Origin: Paracoccus thiocyanatus
Lineage (GTDB): Bacteria; Pseudomonadota; Alphaproteobacteria; Rhodobacterales; Rhodobacteraceae
DNA length: 64,000 nt
Direction: 5' to 3'
Assembly: GCF_900156255.1 (NCBI RefSeq)
Contig: NZ_FTMK01000004.1
Span: 1 to 64,000 of the forward strand
Shown here in pieces: positions 17,828 through 28,274 of the stretch; the stretch's first letter is position 1, and every line of letters begins with the position of its first letter. The position numbers were made by a program, and so were the translations under genes. Under the pieces are notes generated by a model, which was given only the letters and a program-made list of their open reading frames with translations, did no database searches and was not told the origin of the DNA.

Positions 17828-18495
17828 GCCTGCCGCTGATGATCTTTGCCGCGGGCAAGGGCACCCGCATGGCGCCGCTGACGGATACGCTGCCGAAACC
17901 GCTGATCCCGGTCGGCGGCCAGGCGCTGCTGGACCGCGCGCTGGCGCTGTCGCGGCAGGCGGGCGTTGGACGCGTGGCGGTGAACATCCACCATCTGGGC
18001 CAGCAGATCCGCGACCACCTGGCCGGGCAGGACATCGCCCTTTCCGACGAATCCGACCTGCTGCTGGAAACCGGCGGCGGCTTGCGCAAGGCGCTGCCCC
18101 TGCTTGGCCCCGGCCCCGTGGTCACGATGAACCCCGACGTGGTCTGGACCGGCCCGAACCCGGTCCGCGCGCTGCTGGACGGCTGGCGCGACGATATGGA
18201 CGCGCTTCTGATGCTGGTGCCTCTGGACCGGACGCATGGCCGGCAGGGCGGCGGCGATTTCAGCCTTGATCCCGCGGACCGGCTGATCCGGGGGGGCGAC
18301 CTGGTCTATGGTGGCGTGCAGATCATCCGGCCCGAACGGCTGGCCGAGATTCCCGAGCAGGTCTTCTCGCTGAACCGGCTCTGGGACCTGATGATCGCCC
18401 AGGGCCGCGCCTATGGGCTGGTCCATCCCGGCGCCTGGTGCGACGTGGGGCGCCCCGACTGCATCCCGCTGGCCGAGAGCCTGCTCGATGCCTGA
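17824..18495 (+). CDS. murU: MurNAc-1-phosphate uridylyltransferase, MurU-like
   Basis: This 223-residue nucleotidyltransferase has the N-terminal motif [25 protein letters not shown], then VNIHHLG and MNPDVVW (metal-binding Asp). The length and sequence fit MurU, which with AmgK converts recycled MurNAc to UDP-MurNAc and bypasses MurA. The ATG overlaps the preceding kinase stop, and the stop overlaps the addB start. The substrate is inferred from this pairing; a mannose-1-phosphate guanylyltransferase-like role is the alternative. Confidence 0.82.
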   Translation: MSLPLMIFAAGKGTRMAPLTDTLPKPLIPVGGQALLDRALALSRQAGVGRVAVNIHHLGQQIRDHLAGQDIALSDESDLLLETGGGLRKALPLLGPGPVVTMNPDVVWTGPNPVRALLDGWRDDMDALLMLVPLDRTHGRQGGGDFSLDPADRLIRGGDLVYGGVQIIRPERLAEIPEQVFSLNRLWDLMIAQGRAYGLVHPGAWCDVGRPDCIPLAESLLDA

Positions 18496-21430
18496 CTGGC
18501 AGAACGGCGTCTTTGCCCTGCCTTGCGGCGCGGATTTTGCCGGTGGCCTGGCCCAGGGGCTGATCCGGCGCATGGCGGACCGGCCGCCGCAGGACATGGC
18601 GCGCGTCACGTTCTATGCCAATTCCGGCCAGTCGCTGATGGCGCTGCGCCAGGCCTTCATCCGGCGCGGGCCGCTGCTTTTGCCGCGGCTGCGGCTGATC
18701 GCCGACCTGGGCGGCGGTTCGGCCGCGGCGCCGCTGGCCCGCCGGCTGGAGCTGGGGCGGCTGATCGACGCCGCGCTGCGCGCCGATCCCGACTTGGCGC
18801 AGGGGCAATCGGTGCCGGAACTGGCCGCCTCGCTGGCGGGCTTGATGGCCGAGATGCAGCTTGAGGGGCTGGACGCCCAGGCGCTGGACCGCATCGACGC
18901 CAGCGAACACGCCCAGCATTGGGGCCGGGCGCTAACCTTTCTGAAGATCGCCGCCGGCTATTATCTGTCCGACCCGCCGCAGGACCGCGAAGCGCGCCAG
19001 CGCATCGCGGCCGAGGCGCTGGCCGCCGCCTGGGCGCGGGGCAAGGATCTGCCGCAAGGTCCGGTGGTGGTCGCCGGCTCGACCGGCTCGCATGGCGCGA
19101 CGCGGGACTTCATGCGCGCCGTCGCCCGGCTGCCGATGGGCGCGGTGGTGCTGCCGGGCTTCGACGCCGACCTGCCGCAGGCGGTCTGGGATGGGCTCGA
19201 CCTTCGTTCCGAGGATCATCCGCAGGCGCGCTATGCGCCGCTGGTGGCCGAGTTCGGGCCGCCCGGCGAATGGTTGCCCGGCACCGCCCCCGACCCGGCG
19301 CGCAACCGGCTGATCTCGCTGGCGCTGCGCCCCGCGCCCGTCACCGACCAATGGATCGAGGAAGGCCCGCGCCTTGGCCCGCTGGTCCCCGCGACCGAAC
19401 GCCTGACCCTGATCGAGGCCGAGCAGCCGGGGCAAGAGGCCGAGGTCGTGGCGCTGATCATCCGCGAGGCGGTCGAGCGCCGCCAGCCGGTGACGCTGAT
19501 CGCCGCCGACCGGATGCTGACGCGCCGCGTGCAATCGGCGCTGGACCGCTGGGGCATCATCCCCGACGATTCCGCCGGCCAGCCCTTGCCGCTGACCGCG
19601 CCCGGCCTGTTCCTGCGCCACGTCGCCGACCTGTTCGGGGCGGAAATGATGCTGGACGCGCTTTTGGTGCTGCTGAAGCACCCGGTGACGGCGACCGGCC
19701 TGGGCCGCGACTATCGGCGCGACCACAACCGCCATGCGCGCGACCTGGAATTGCACCTGCGCCGCAACGGCCCCGCCTTTCCCGACGGCACGGCGCTGCG
19801 GACCTGGGCGGATCGCGGGGACGAAAAAAGCAAGCCCTGGGCGCTGTGGCTGGCCTCGCTTCTGGACCGGATCGTGCCGCTGGCCCAGGACCGCGCCCCG
19901 CGGCCGCTGGCGGATCGGCTGCGCGATCTGCGGGCGCTGGCCGAGGATCTGGCCGCCGGTCCGGCCGGCGATGCCGATGCCTCCGAGCTTTGGGCCAAGG
20001 CCTCGGGCGGGCTGGCGCGTTCGGTGCTGGACCACCTGGCCGCCCATGCGCATCTGGGCCACGACCTGCGGCCGGCCGAGTTCTGCGACCTGCTTTACGA
20101 CGAATTGCAAGGGCAGGCCGTGCGCCAGGACGTGGCCGCGCATCCGCTGGTCCGCTTTCGCGGCCCGCGCGAGGCGCGCACCGAAGCCGTGGGCGAGGAT
20201 GCCGGCCTGGTGATCCTGTCGGGGCTGAACGAGGGCGGCTGGCCGCAGGCGCTGCCCCCCGATCCGTGGCTGTCGCGGCCGATGCGGCTGGCCGCCGGGC
20301 TGACCCTGCCTGAACGCCAGGTGGGCCTGGCCGCGCATGACTTCCAGCAGGCCGTCGGCGCGGGCCAAGTGGTGCTGACCCGCGCCCGCCGCGATGCCGA
20401 GGCCGAGACCATCCCCTCGCGCTGGCTGAACCGGCTGGTGAACCTGCTGGGCGGGCTGCCCGATCAGCAGGGGCCGCAGGCGCTGGCCCAGATGCGGGAT
20501 CGCGGCCGCCATTGGCTGGACCTGGCCGAGTTGCAGGCCCGGCCGCGGATGCGGCTGGCGCCGGCGTCCCGCCCCTCGCCCATCCCGCCGCCGCCGGCGC
20601 TGCGCGAACTGTCCGTGACCGAGGTCAGGACGCTGATCCGCGACCCCTATGCCGTCTATGCCCGCCGGGTGCTGGGCCTGCGCGCGCTGGACCCCTTGCG
20701 CCCCGAACCCGACGCGGCCGAGCGCGGCAATGTCCTGCATCACATCATGGACCGTTTCCTGCGCGGCCTGCCCGACCTGCCCGAGGCGCCGCAGACGATG
20801 GCGGCGCGGCTGCTTGCCCTGACCGACGCGGTGCTGGAGGCCGAGGTGCCCTGGCCCTCGGCCCGGCTGTTCTGGCGCGCGCGCATCGCCGGCATTGCCG
20901 ACCGGCTGATGGCGGACGAGGCCGCAAGGCTGGCGCGCGGCCGGCCGATCCTGGTCGAAGAATATGGCGAACAGGGCATCCCCGGCCTGGATTTCCGCCT
21001 GATCGCCCGGCCCGACCGGCTGGACCTGCTGGATGACGGCCGGGTGCATGTCTATGACTACAAGTCCGGCAAGCCGCCCTCGGACAAGCAGATCGCGCAT
21101 TTCGACAAGCAATTGCCGCTAGAGGCCGCCATGGTCCGGCACGGCGCCTTCAAGACGCTGGGACCGGCCGAGGTCGAGGGCATCAGCTATATCCAGCTAG
21201 GCGGCGAGGGGAAGACCGAGCCGCGCGAGTTCTCCGCGGGTTTCGCCGAGGAAACCTGGGCCGGCTTCGTCACCCTGATCCGCCGCTATCTGGGCGGCGA
21301 GCGCGGCTTTACCGCCCGGCTGGCGATGGAACGCAGCGACCACGCCAGCGATTACGACCACCTGTCGCGGCATGGCGAATGGGACACGACCGAGGTCGCG
21401 ATGCCGCAGAGGTTCGGCGATGATGGATGA
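18488..21430 (+). CDS. addB: Double-strand break repair protein AddB (alphaproteobacterial type)
   Basis: This 980-residue protein has a degenerate helicase-like N-terminal half. Its C-terminal RecB-type nuclease (about 850-940) has a His in GNVLHHIMDRFLRG, then FRLIARPDRLDLL and VYDYKSGKPP. It forms the AddAB helicase-nuclease that processes DNA ends for recombination. The Cys residues that hold an iron-sulfur cluster in Bacillus AddB are not seen around the nuclease. The start overlaps murU by 8 bp, and its end overlaps addA by 11 bp. Confidence 0.93.
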   Translation: MPDWQNGVFALPCGADFAGGLAQGLIRRMADRPPQDMARVTFYANSGQSLMALRQAFIRRGPLLLPRLRLIADLGGGSAAAPLARRLELGRLIDAALRADPDLAQGQSVPELAASLAGLMAEMQLEGLDAQALDRIDASEHAQHWGRALTFLKIAAGYYLSDPPQDREARQRIAAEALAAAWARGKDLPQGPVVVAGSTGSHGATRDFMRAVARLPMGAVVLPGFDADLPQAVWDGLDLRSEDHPQARYAPLVAEFGPPGEWLPGTAPDPARNRLISLALRPAPVTDQWIEEGPRLGPLVPATERLTLIEAEQPGQEAEVVALIIREAVERRQPVTLIAADRMLTRRVQSALDRWGIIPDDSAGQPLPLTAPGLFLRHVADLFGAEMMLDALLVLLKHPVTATGLGRDYRRDHNRHARDLELHLRRNGPAFPDGTALRTWADRGDEKSKPWALWLASLLDRIVPLAQDRAPRPLADRLRDLRALAEDLAAGPAGDADASELWAKASGGLARSVLDHLAAHAHLGHDLRPAEFCDLLYDELQGQAVRQDVAAHPLVRFRGPREARTEAVGEDAGLVILSGLNEGGWPQALPPDPWLSRPMRLAAGLTLPERQVGLAAHDFQQAVGAGQVVLTRARRDAEAETIPSRWLNRLVNLLGGLPDQQGPQALAQMRDRGRHWLDLAELQARPRMRLAPASRPSPIPPPPALRELSVTEVRTLIRDPYAVYARRVLGLRALDPLRPEPDAAERGNVLHHIMDRFLRGLPDLPEAPQTMAARLLALTDAVLEAEVPWPSARLFWRARIAGIADRLMADEAARLARGRPILVEEYGEQGIPGLDFRLIARPDRLDLLDDGRVHVYDYKSGKPPSDKQIAHFDKQLPLEAAMVRHGAFKTLGPAEVEGISYIQLGGEGKTEPREFSAGFAEETWAGFVTLIRRYLGGERGFTARLAMERSDHASDYDHLSRHGEWDTTEVAMPQRFGDDG

Positions 21431-24400
21431 GGCGACGCTGGCGCAGGTGCGGGCGGCGGACCCGCATCGTTCGACCTGGCTGACGGCCAATGCCGGTTCG
21501 GGCAAGACGCGGGTGCTGACCGACCGGGTGGCGCGGCTCTTGCTGGCCGGGACCGCGCCCGAGCGCATCCTGTGCCTGACCTATACCAAGGCCGCGGCGA
21601 CCGAGATGCAGAACCGCCTGTTGGCGCGGCTGGGGCAATGGGCGATGCTGCCCGAACCGGCGCTGCGCGCGGAACTGGCGCGGCTGGGCGAGGCGGGCGC
21701 CCCCGACCTGCCCGCCGCGCGCCGGCTGTTCGCCCGCGCCATCGAGACGCCGGGGGGCCTGAAAGTCCAGACCATCCACAGCTTTTGCGCCGGCGTCCTG
21801 CGCCGCTTTCCGATCGAGGCCGGGGTGCCGCACGGCTTCACCGAGCTTGACGACCGCAGCGCCGCGCTGATCCGCGCCGAGATCGTCGAGGAAATGGCCC
21901 GCGACCAGGCGCCAGAATTGCAAGACCTGCTGGCGCTGCATTCGGGCGAGCGGCTGGACGCCTTCCTTGCCGGCCTGCGGGGGTTCGAGGCTCCCGCAGA
22001 CCGGGACGCGCTCTGGACTGCCTGCGGGCTGGCGCCGGGCGAGGATATGCGGGCGCTTCTGGCGCAATGCTTTGCCGAAGGCGCCACGGTCATCGCCGCG
22101 CTGGTCCCGCATCTGCTCAAGGGCAGCACCACCGACCAGAAGGCGGCGGCGAAGCTTGCGCCCGGCAACTGGGCGCAGCCGGGCCTGGCGGAACTGGCGA
22201 TCCTGGAATCGGTGCTGCTGACCGGAGCGGGTGCCAAGGCGCCCTTTACCGCGAAATACGACGGCTTCCCGACCAAGGCGCTGCGAGGCGGTCCTTGCGC
22301 GGAACTGCTGGACGACCTGGCGATCCTGATGGAGCGGGTCGAGGGCGCGCGCCCGCGCCGCATCGCGCTGGCCCATGCCGAACGCACACTGGCGCTGCAT
22401 CGTTTCGGCCATGCCTTTCTGGCCCGCTATCGGGCGCAGAAGGCGGCGCATGGCCGGTTGGATTTCGACGACTTGATCGACCGCACCGCGCGGCTTTTGT
22501 CGGAAAACAGCATGGCGCAATGGGTGCTGTTCCGGCTGGACGGCGGTATCGACCATATCCTGGTCGACGAGGCGCAGGACACCAGCCCGGCGCAATGGCA
22601 GGTGATCGAGCGGCTGACGGACGAGTTCACCGCCGGCCAGGGCGCGCGCGACCAGACCCGCAGCCTGTTCGTGGTGGGCGACCCGAAACAGTCGATCTAC
22701 AGCTTCCAGGGCGCCGATATCGCGGTGTTCGAGGCCCGCCGCACCGGCTTTGCGCAAGCCTTCCAGGCGGTGCAGAACCCGATGCAGGTGCTGGAACTGC
22801 GGCATTCCTTCCGCAGCTCGACCGCGATCCTGTCGCTGGTCGACCAGGTCTTTGCGGGCGACGCGGCGCGCGGCCTGGGCGATCCGCCGCAGCACCGCGC
22901 CTTTCGCACCCAGATGCCGGGCCGGGTGGACCTGTGGCCGGCGATCCCCAAGCCCGAAAAGCCCGAGCCCGGCGACTGGACCGACCCGGTGGACCAGCCG
23001 GCTGAAAATTCGGAAACCGTGCAACTGGCCCGCGCCGTCGCCGATGCCGTGGGCCAGATGCTGGGCCAGCCGATCCATGACGCCAAGACCGGCGCGGTGC
23101 GCCGCATCCGCGCCGGCGACGTGCTGATCCTGGTCCAGCGCCGCTCGGAACTGTTCGCCGAGATCATCGCGGCGCTGAAATCGGCGAACCTGCCGGTGGC
23201 CGGCGCCGACCGGCTGAAGCTGGCCGGGGAAATGGCCGTGCAGGACATCCGCGCCCTGCTGTCGGTGCTGGCCACGCCCGAGGACGACCTGTCGCTGGCG
23301 GCCTGCCTGCGCTCGCCGCTGTTCGGCCTGGCCGAGGAACAGCTTTACCGCCTTGCCGCCGGGCGCAAGCGCGGCGAATACCTGTGGCGGCGGCTGCGGG
23401 AATCGTCGCATCGCCATGCGGTCGAGGTTCTGGCCGACCTGATGGGCCAGACCGGCTTCATGCGTCCCTATGACCTGGTCCAGCGCCTGCTGATCCGCCA
23501 TGGCGGGCGCGAACGGCTGATCGCCCGGCTTGGCCCCGAAGCGCAGGACGGCATCGACGAATTGCTGTCGCAGGCGCTGAGCTATGAAAGCTCGGAAACG
23601 CCCTCGCTGACCGGCTTCCTGGTCTGGCTGGCCGGCGACGATGTCGAGGTCCGCCGCCAGCCCGGCTCGGCCGGGGATGGCGAGGGGCTGATCCGGGTGA
23701 TGACCGTGCATGGCTCGAAAGGGCTGGAAAGCCCCATCGTCGTCATGCCCGATTGTGCGCAGCGCAAGCCCCCGCGCGAGGCGCCGGTGCTGCCCGGCCC
23801 GGACGGTCTGTCGCTGTGGCGCGGCCGCAAGGGAGAGCGGCCCGAGCCGGTCGAAGACCTGGCGGCGATGCAGACAGAGCGGCAGTTGCAGGAACGCAAG
23901 CGGCTGCTTTACGTCGGTCTGACCCGCGCCGAAAGCTGGCTGATCGTTGCCGCGGCGGGCGAGACCGGCGCGGCCGAAGATAGCTGGCACGCCATGGTCC
24001 AGGCCGGCATGGGCCGCACCGACCTGGCCCAGGCGCGCCTGCCCGCGCCCTGGGGCGGCGAGATCCTGCGGCTGGCCTTTGGCGACTGGCCCGAGGACGC
24101 GCCGCAGCCGGTGCTGGCGGAAAGGCCCGCGCTGGCCGAGCCGGACTGGCTGCGCGCCCCGCCGCCGCCGGCGCCGCCGGAAAAGCTTCGGCCCATTCCC
24201 GCGACCGCTTTGGGCGGGGCCAAGGTGATCGGTGCGCCCGGCGAAGGCGATGCCCAGGCGGCGATGCTGTTCGGCACGCGGCTGCACCTGCTGCTGGAGC
24301 ATCTGCCGGGCCGCGATCCCGCCGAATGGCCGGGCCTTGCCCGCGACGTGCTGGCGGGTGCCGAGGGCGGCTTGCCCGCGTCGGGTGAACTGGCCGCCCT

Positions 24401-24797
24401 GCTGTCTGAGGCGCGCGCGGTGATCGAGGCCCCGGCCCTGGCCCAGGTCTTTGCGCTGTCCGAGGCGGCCGAGGTGATGGCCGAGGTGGCGCTGGCCGCG
24501 CCGCTGCCGGGCATCGGCATCCTGACCGGGGCGGTGGACCGGCTGGTGATAGAGCCGGGACGGATTGTCGCGGTGGATTACAAGTCGAACCGCGAGGTGC
24601 CGGGCACGCCGCAGGCGGTGCCGCTGGGCATCCTGCGCCAGATGGCGGCCTATCGCGCCGCGCTGCGGCTGATCTGGCCCGACAGGCGGGTCCAGGTTGC
24701 GGTGCTGTGGACCGCCGCGCGCAGCCTGATGGCGCTGCCCGACGAGTTGCTGGATGGGGTCATGGCGGGTCTTGACCCCAACCGCCCCCGTGCCTAG
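21420..24797 (+). CDS. addA: Double-strand break repair helicase-nuclease AddA
   Basis: This 1125-residue UvrD/RecB-type protein has Walker [21 protein letters not shown] near residue 25, then [15 protein letters not shown], the DE-box [29 protein letters not shown] and [14 protein letters not shown]-terminal nuclease includes GAVDRLVI and VAVDYKSNR. It is the motor and one nuclease of AddAB. Two ATGs lie side by side (21420, 21423). The gene overlaps addB and is followed by trxA after 53 bp. Confidence 0.94.
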   Translation: MMDEATLAQVRAADPHRSTWLTANAGSGKTRVLTDRVARLLLAGTAPERILCLTYTKAAATEMQNRLLARLGQWAMLPEPALRAELARLGEAGAPDLPAARRLFARAIETPGGLKVQTIHSFCAGVLRRFPIEAGVPHGFTELDDRSAALIRAEIVEEMARDQAPELQDLLALHSGERLDAFLAGLRGFEAPADRDALWTACGLAPGEDMRALLAQCFAEGATVIAALVPHLLKGSTTDQKAAAKLAPGNWAQPGLAELAILESVLLTGAGAKAPFTAKYDGFPTKALRGGPCAELLDDLAILMERVEGARPRRIALAHAERTLALHRFGHAFLARYRAQKAAHGRLDFDDLIDRTARLLSENSMAQWVLFRLDGGIDHILVDEAQDTSPAQWQVIERLTDEFTAGQGARDQTRSLFVVGDPKQSIYSFQGADIAVFEARRTGFAQAFQAVQNPMQVLELRHSFRSSTAILSLVDQVFAGDAARGLGDPPQHRAFRTQMPGRVDLWPAIPKPEKPEPGDWTDPVDQPAENSETVQLARAVADAVGQMLGQPIHDAKTGAVRRIRAGDVLILVQRRSELFAEIIAALKSANLPVAGADRLKLAGEMAVQDIRALLSVLATPEDDLSLAACLRSPLFGLAEEQLYRLAAGRKRGEYLWRRLRESSHRHAVEVLADLMGQTGFMRPYDLVQRLLIRHGGRERLIARLGPEAQDGIDELLSQALSYESSETPSLTGFLVWLAGDDVEVRRQPGSAGDGEGLIRVMTVHGSKGLESPIVVMPDCAQRKPPREAPVLPGPDGLSLWRGRKGERPEPVEDLAAMQTERQLQERKRLLYVGLTRAESWLIVAAAGETGAAEDSWHAMVQAGMGRTDLAQARLPAPWGGEILRLAFGDWPEDAPQPVLAERPALAEPDWLRAPPPPAPPEKLRPIPATALGGAKVIGAPGEGDAQAAMLFGTRLHLLLEHLPGRDPAEWPGLARDVLAGAEGGLPASGELAALLSEARAVIEAPALAQVFALSEAAEVMAEVALAAPLPGIGILTGAVDRLVIEPGRIVAVDYKSNREVPGTPQAVPLGILRQMAAYRAALRLIWPDRRVQVAVLWTAARSLMALPDELLDGVMAGLDPNRPRA

Positions 24798-24850
24798 CTG
24801 TTGACCCATACGCCCTGCCGGCCCGCGCCGGCACATTGCAGGAGAGCCCG

Positions 24851-25174
24851 ATGGCCAACACCCAAGCCGTTTCCGACGCCGAGTTCGACAGCGAAGTCCG
24901 TCAATCCCCGACCCCGGTCGTGGTCGATTTCTGGGCCGAATGGTGCGGGCCCTGCCGCCAGATCGGCCCCTCGTTGGAAGAGCTGGCCGCCGAATATGAA
25001 GGCCGGGTCAAGATCGTCAAGGTCAACGTGGACGAGAACCCCGAAAGCCCCGCCGCGCTTGGCGTGCGCGGCATCCCGGCGCTGTTCCTGTTCAAGGACG
25101 GCCAGGTCGTGTCGAACAAGATCGGCGCCGCGCCCAAGGCCGCGCTGAAGGCCTGGATCGACGAATCCATCTGA
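24851..25174 (+). CDS. trxA: Thioredoxin
   Basis: This 107-residue protein has the active site [14 protein letters not shown] and the cis-Pro segment [11 protein letters not shown]. It reduces protein disulfides in the cytosol with electrons from thioredoxin reductase. ATG 24851 follows AGGAG; the in-frame TTG five codons earlier overlaps that site and is rejected. It lies downstream of addA and ends 3 bp from a convergent gene. Confidence 0.95.
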   Translation: MANTQAVSDAEFDSEVRQSPTPVVVDFWAEWCGPCRQIGPSLEELAAEYEGRVKIVKVNVDENPESPAALGVRGIPALFLFKDGQVVSNKIGAAPKAALKAWIDESI

Positions 25175-25177
25175 TGC

Positions 25178-26098
25178 TCAGGCGCCGGGGGCGGGGCCGA
25201 TCGGCCAGCCGCCCCGGCGCATCGCCGCCAGGATCCGCGCGCCAGCATCGGGCCGCGTGGCGTTGATGGCTTTTTCCTGAAGAAACCAGAACAGGTAACG
25301 GTCGAAATCCGGCGCATGGGTTTCGGCCTGCGCCAGCGCCTTGGCCGCGCCCAGTTGGGCGACGTTCAGCCCGATATGATGAAAGTCGATCTGCCCGAAC
25401 AGGACAGCGGGCTTGCCCAGCAGGTAGCCGTCGAAGGCGACGGCGCTGTTCTGCGTCGCGACAAAGGCGCAATCGCGCAAAAGCCGCGTCGTGTCGCCGC
25501 CGATGGTCAGGTTCGGATGGCGCGCCGCCAGTTCGGCCAGGGCCGCATGGTCGGCAGCGTCATAGCTTTCTCTGGGATGCAGCGTGGCGATGGTGGGCCG
25601 GCCGGTGGCGGCGACCGCGCCCAGCATCTTGACCGGGCTCATGGTCTGGAAGGACCGGCAGCGGCGGATATGGCCTTGCAGCGGCACCAGCACCGTGTCG
25701 CCGCGCCGGGGCGGCGGGCCGGGCAAGACGCGGGCGCGCAGCCGGTCGGCAAAGCTGCGCGCGGCATCGGGGTCGATCGTCGCGGGATCGTGGCGGGCCT
25801 GCGCCACGGCAAAGCGCCAGCGTTGCGCCGCCGGCTCGATTTGCCAGAACGGGTAGTGATAGGCGCGGCGAAAGGTCAGGGCGCGGGCATGGGTCGGCGC
25901 CTGCATGTGAAACAGCGCATAGCCGTCACGCAGGGGCGCGGCCGTGCGGGCCATGGCGCCGGTCCGGTGCCATTCGACGCGCCAGCCCGCGCCCTCGACC
26001 GCCCGGCGCAGCACATTCATGAAGTTGAAGCTGCCCGCCCGCGCCGTTTCCAGCATCGAGCCTTCCAGGTAGACGCGCAGGACGGGGGCGTGGGTCAT
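25178..26098 (-). CDS. Putative polysaccharide biosynthesis protein (KpsC/KpsS-like)
   Basis: This 306-residue cytosolic protein has no signal sequence. A central stretch, VPLQGHIRRCRSFQTMSPVKM, followed by TIATLHPRESY and later FVATQNSAVAFDGYLLGKPAVL, resembles the pattern of capsule polysaccharide export/Kdo-transferase proteins. In that family HP and NS motifs form the sugar-nucleotide site. ATG 26098 gives a short clean N-terminus. No capsule genes adjoin it, so the product is unknown. It is divergent from hslV. Confidence 0.6.
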   Translation of the reverse strand: MTHAPVLRVYLEGSMLETARAGSFNFMNVLRRAVEGAGWRVEWHRTGAMARTAAPLRDGYALFHMQAPTHARALTFRRAYHYPFWQIEPAAQRWRFAVAQARHDPATIDPDAARSFADRLRARVLPGPPPRRGDTVLVPLQGHIRRCRSFQTMSPVKMLGAVAATGRPTIATLHPRESYDAADHAALAELAARHPNLTIGGDTTRLLRDCAFVATQNSAVAFDGYLLGKPAVLFGQIDFHHIGLNVAQLGAAKALAQAETHAPDFDRYLFWFLQEKAINATRPDAGARILAAMRRGGWPIGPAPGA

Positions 26099-26143
26099 GG
26101 CCGGCACGCTAGCGGCTGGCGCGGCGTGGCGGAAGGGGGCGGG

Positions 26144-26169
26144 TTGCGAAAGCGCCGCCCGGCCCATAT
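26144..26169 (+). promoter_or_regulatory. Possible heat-shock (sigma-32) promoter of hslV
   Basis: TTGCGAA at 26144-26150 and CCCATAT at 26163-26169 are separated by 12 nt. They resemble the sigma-32 pattern CTTGAAA-N11-16-CCCCATnT, with mismatches in the -35. The position, about 34 nt upstream of the hslV ATG, and the heat-shock nature of hslVU support it. Confidence 0.4.
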
Positions 26170-26202
26170 CTGACCCGGCAAGGCGAGAGATCGGAGAGAA
26201 CC

Positions 26203-26757
26203 ATGTCCGAAGACAGATTTCCCGGCTGGCACGGCACCACCATCCTGGCCGTGCGGCGCGCGGGCCGCGTGGTCGTTGCCGGTGACGGCCAGGTCAGCGT
26301 CGGCCAGACGGTGATGAAGGGCACGGCCCGCAAGGTGCGCCGGCTGAGTCCCGGCGGCCATGACGTGGTGGTGGGCTTTGCCGGCTCGACCGCCGACGCC
26401 TTCACCCTGCTGGAGCGGCTGGAGAAGAAGCTGGAGGCCGCGCCCGGCCAATTGGCGCGGGCCTGCGTCGAACTGGCCAAGGATTGGCGCATGGACAAAT
26501 ACCTGCGCAACCTGGAGGCGATGCTGATCGTCACCGACGGCAAGGATATCTTCGTCGTCACCGGGGCCGGCGACGTGCTGGAGCCCGAACATGACGTGGC
26601 CGCCATCGGTTCGGGCGGGAATTACGCCCTGGCCGCGGCGCGCGGGCTGATGGAGGGCGACCTGGACGCCGAGGCGGTGGCGCGCAAGGCCATGGCGATC
26701 GCCGCCGATATCTGCGTCTATACCAATGGCAACCTGACGGTCGAGGTTCTGGGCTAG
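26203..26757 (+). CDS. hslV: ATP-dependent protease subunit HslV
   Basis: This 184-residue protein is the proteasome-like peptidase of HslUV. The N-terminus [11 protein letters not shown] precedes the catalytic Thr-Thr of TTILAVRR, so an 11-residue propeptide must be removed, as in other alphaproteobacterial Hsl[15 protein letters not shown] and [14 protein letters not shown] are family motifs. It assembles as two hexameric rings capped by HslU. hslU follows after 155 bp, part of which is a hairpin repeat. Confidence 0.95.
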   Translation: MSEDRFPGWHGTTILAVRRAGRVVVAGDGQVSVGQTVMKGTARKVRRLSPGGHDVVVGFAGSTADAFTLLERLEKKLEAAPGQLARACVELAKDWRMDKYLRNLEAMLIVTDGKDIFVVTGAGDVLEPEHDVAAIGSGGNYALAAARGLMEGDLDAEAVARKAMAIAADICVYTNGNLTVEVLG

Positions 26758-26760
26758 CAA

Positions 26761-26823
26761 GGAGGGGCTTTGCCCCTCGGCCCTGGCGGGCCTCACCCCA
26801 GGGTATTTGCACAACGGAGAAAG
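26761..26823 (+). repeat. GC-rich double-hairpin repeat (copy 1, hslV-hslU spacer)
   Basis: Stem 1 is GAGGGGC-TTT-GCCCCTC (26762-26778), a perfect 7 bp stem. Stem 2 is GGCCC-TGGC-GGGCC (26779-26792). These are followed by TCACCCCAGGGTATTTG. The same order (hairpin, hairpin, TCnCCCnGnGTATTTG) occurs in reverse at 46851-46896. I recall similar intergenic elements in Rhodobacterales genomes, but the copy number here must be counted. Confidence 0.65.
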
Positions 26824-26912
26824 CCGGCGCAGGGCGGCAGTCGGGGCGGCGGCTTGGTTGAAACGCGGACCGGCCGGCTTTAAGTGATGCGGAAATGAGA
26901 CAGGAGCCCCGA

Positions 26913-28220
26913 ATGTCCGACCTGACCCCGCGCGAGATCGTGTCCGAACTGGATCGCTTTATCATCGGGCAAAGGGATGCCAAGCGCGCCGTGGCCGTGG
27001 CCCTGCGCAACCGCTGGCGCCGGCGGCAGCTGGGCGACGACCTGCGCGACGAGGTCTATCCCAAGAACATCCTGATGATCGGTCCGACCGGCGTCGGCAA
27101 GACCGAGATCAGCCGCCGGCTGGCCAAGCTGGCCCGCGCGCCCTTCCTGAAGGTCGAGGCGACGAAGTTCACCGAGGTGGGCTATGTCGGCCGCGATGTC
27201 GAGCAGATCATCCGCGACCTGACCGACGCCGCCGTCATCGAGACCCGCGAACGCATGCGCGAGGAGGTCAAGGCGCGCGCCCATAAATCCGCCGAGGAGC
27301 GGGTCGTCGCCGCCCTGGCCGGCGAGGGTGCGCGCGAGCAGACCCGCGAGATGTTCCGCGACAAGCTCAAGCGCGGCGAATTGGACGACACGGTGATCGA
27401 ACTGGAGGTGCAGGACAATTCCAGCCCCTTCGGCATGATGGAGATGCCGGGCCAGCCCGGCCAGCCCATGGGCGGGATGATGGACCTGTCGGGGCTGATG
27501 AAGGCATTCGGCGGGCGCCGGGTGCGGCGCAAGGTGACGGTGGCGGAAAGCTATGAGCTGCTGATCGCCGAGGAGGCCGACAAGCTTCTGGACGACGAGG
27601 CCGTGAAGGCCGCCGCGCTGGAGGCGGTGCAGGAAAACGGCATCGTCTTCATCGACGAGATCGACAAGGTTGCCGCGCGGACCGATGCCCGCGGCGGCGA
27701 TGTTTCCCGCGAAGGGGTGCAGCGGGACCTGTTGCCGCTGATCGAGGGCACGGCGGTTTCCACGAAATACGGGCCGGTCAGGACCGATCATATCCTGTTC
27801 ATCGCCAGCGGTGCGTTCCACATAGCCAAGCCCTCGGACCTCTTGCCCGAGCTTCAGGGCCGGCTGCCGATCCGGGTCGAGCTGCGCGCGCTGACCGAGG
27901 AGGATTTCGTGCGCATCCTGACCGAGACCGACAACGCCCTGACCCGGCAATATACCGCGCTGATGGCGACCGAAGGTGTGGTGGTCCAGTTCACCGAGGA
28001 TGGCATCCAGGCCCTGGCCCGCATCGCGGCCGAGGTGAACGGCTCGGTCGAGAATATCGGCGCGCGGCGGCTTTACACGGTGATGGAGCGGGTGTTCGAG
28101 GAACTGTCCTTCAGCGCCCCGGACCGTTCGGGCGAGCAGGTGGTCGTGGACGGGGCCTTTGTCGAGCGGCATCTGGGCGATCTGGCACGCTCGGCCGACC
28201 TGTCGCGCTATGTGCTTTAG
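26913..28220 (+). CDS. hslU: ATP-dependent protease ATPase subunit HslU
   Basis: This 435-residue AAA+ unfoldase has [20 protein letters not shown] at the N-terminus, Walker [15 protein letters not shown] (around residue 55), the pore motif GYVGRDVEQ, Walker [12 protein letters not shown], and a C-terminal end [11 protein letters not shown] that docks into HslV. It feeds unfolded proteins into HslV. ATG 26913 is preceded by CAGGAG; an upstream in-frame codon is rejected. Confidence 0.96.
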   Translation: MSDLTPREIVSELDRFIIGQRDAKRAVAVALRNRWRRRQLGDDLRDEVYPKNILMIGPTGVGKTEISRRLAKLARAPFLKVEATKFTEVGYVGRDVEQIIRDLTDAAVIETRERMREEVKARAHKSAEERVVAALAGEGAREQTREMFRDKLKRGELDDTVIELEVQDNSSPFGMMEMPGQPGQPMGGMMDLSGLMKAFGGRRVRRKVTVAESYELLIAEEADKLLDDEAVKAAALEAVQENGIVFIDEIDKVAARTDARGGDVSREGVQRDLLPLIEGTAVSTKYGPVRTDHILFIASGAFHIAKPSDLLPELQGRLPIRVELRALTEEDFVRILTETDNALTRQYTALMATEGVVVQFTEDGIQALARIAAEVNGSVENIGARRLYTVMERVFEELSFSAPDRSGEQVVVDGAFVERHLGDLARSADLSRYVL

Positions 28221-28245
28221 GGAACCGCGGCGGCTGGCTGCCGTT
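28221..28245 (+). promoter_or_regulatory. Putative EcfG promoter of the 58-residue membrane protein gene
   Basis: GGAAC (28221-28225) starts immediately after the hslU stop and is followed after exactly 16 nt by CGTT (28242-28245). This is an exact EcfG consensus match 30 nt before ATG 28275, so the leader would be about 20 nt. Confidence 0.65.
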
Positions 28246-28274
28246 GTGAAATGGCATAACGGCCGGGGGCACGC

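Noticed and set aside
21309-24836. 1175-codon minus-strand open frame opposite addA
   Set aside because: Low-complexity translation, no ribosome site, and complete overlap with a clear helicase-nuclease gene.
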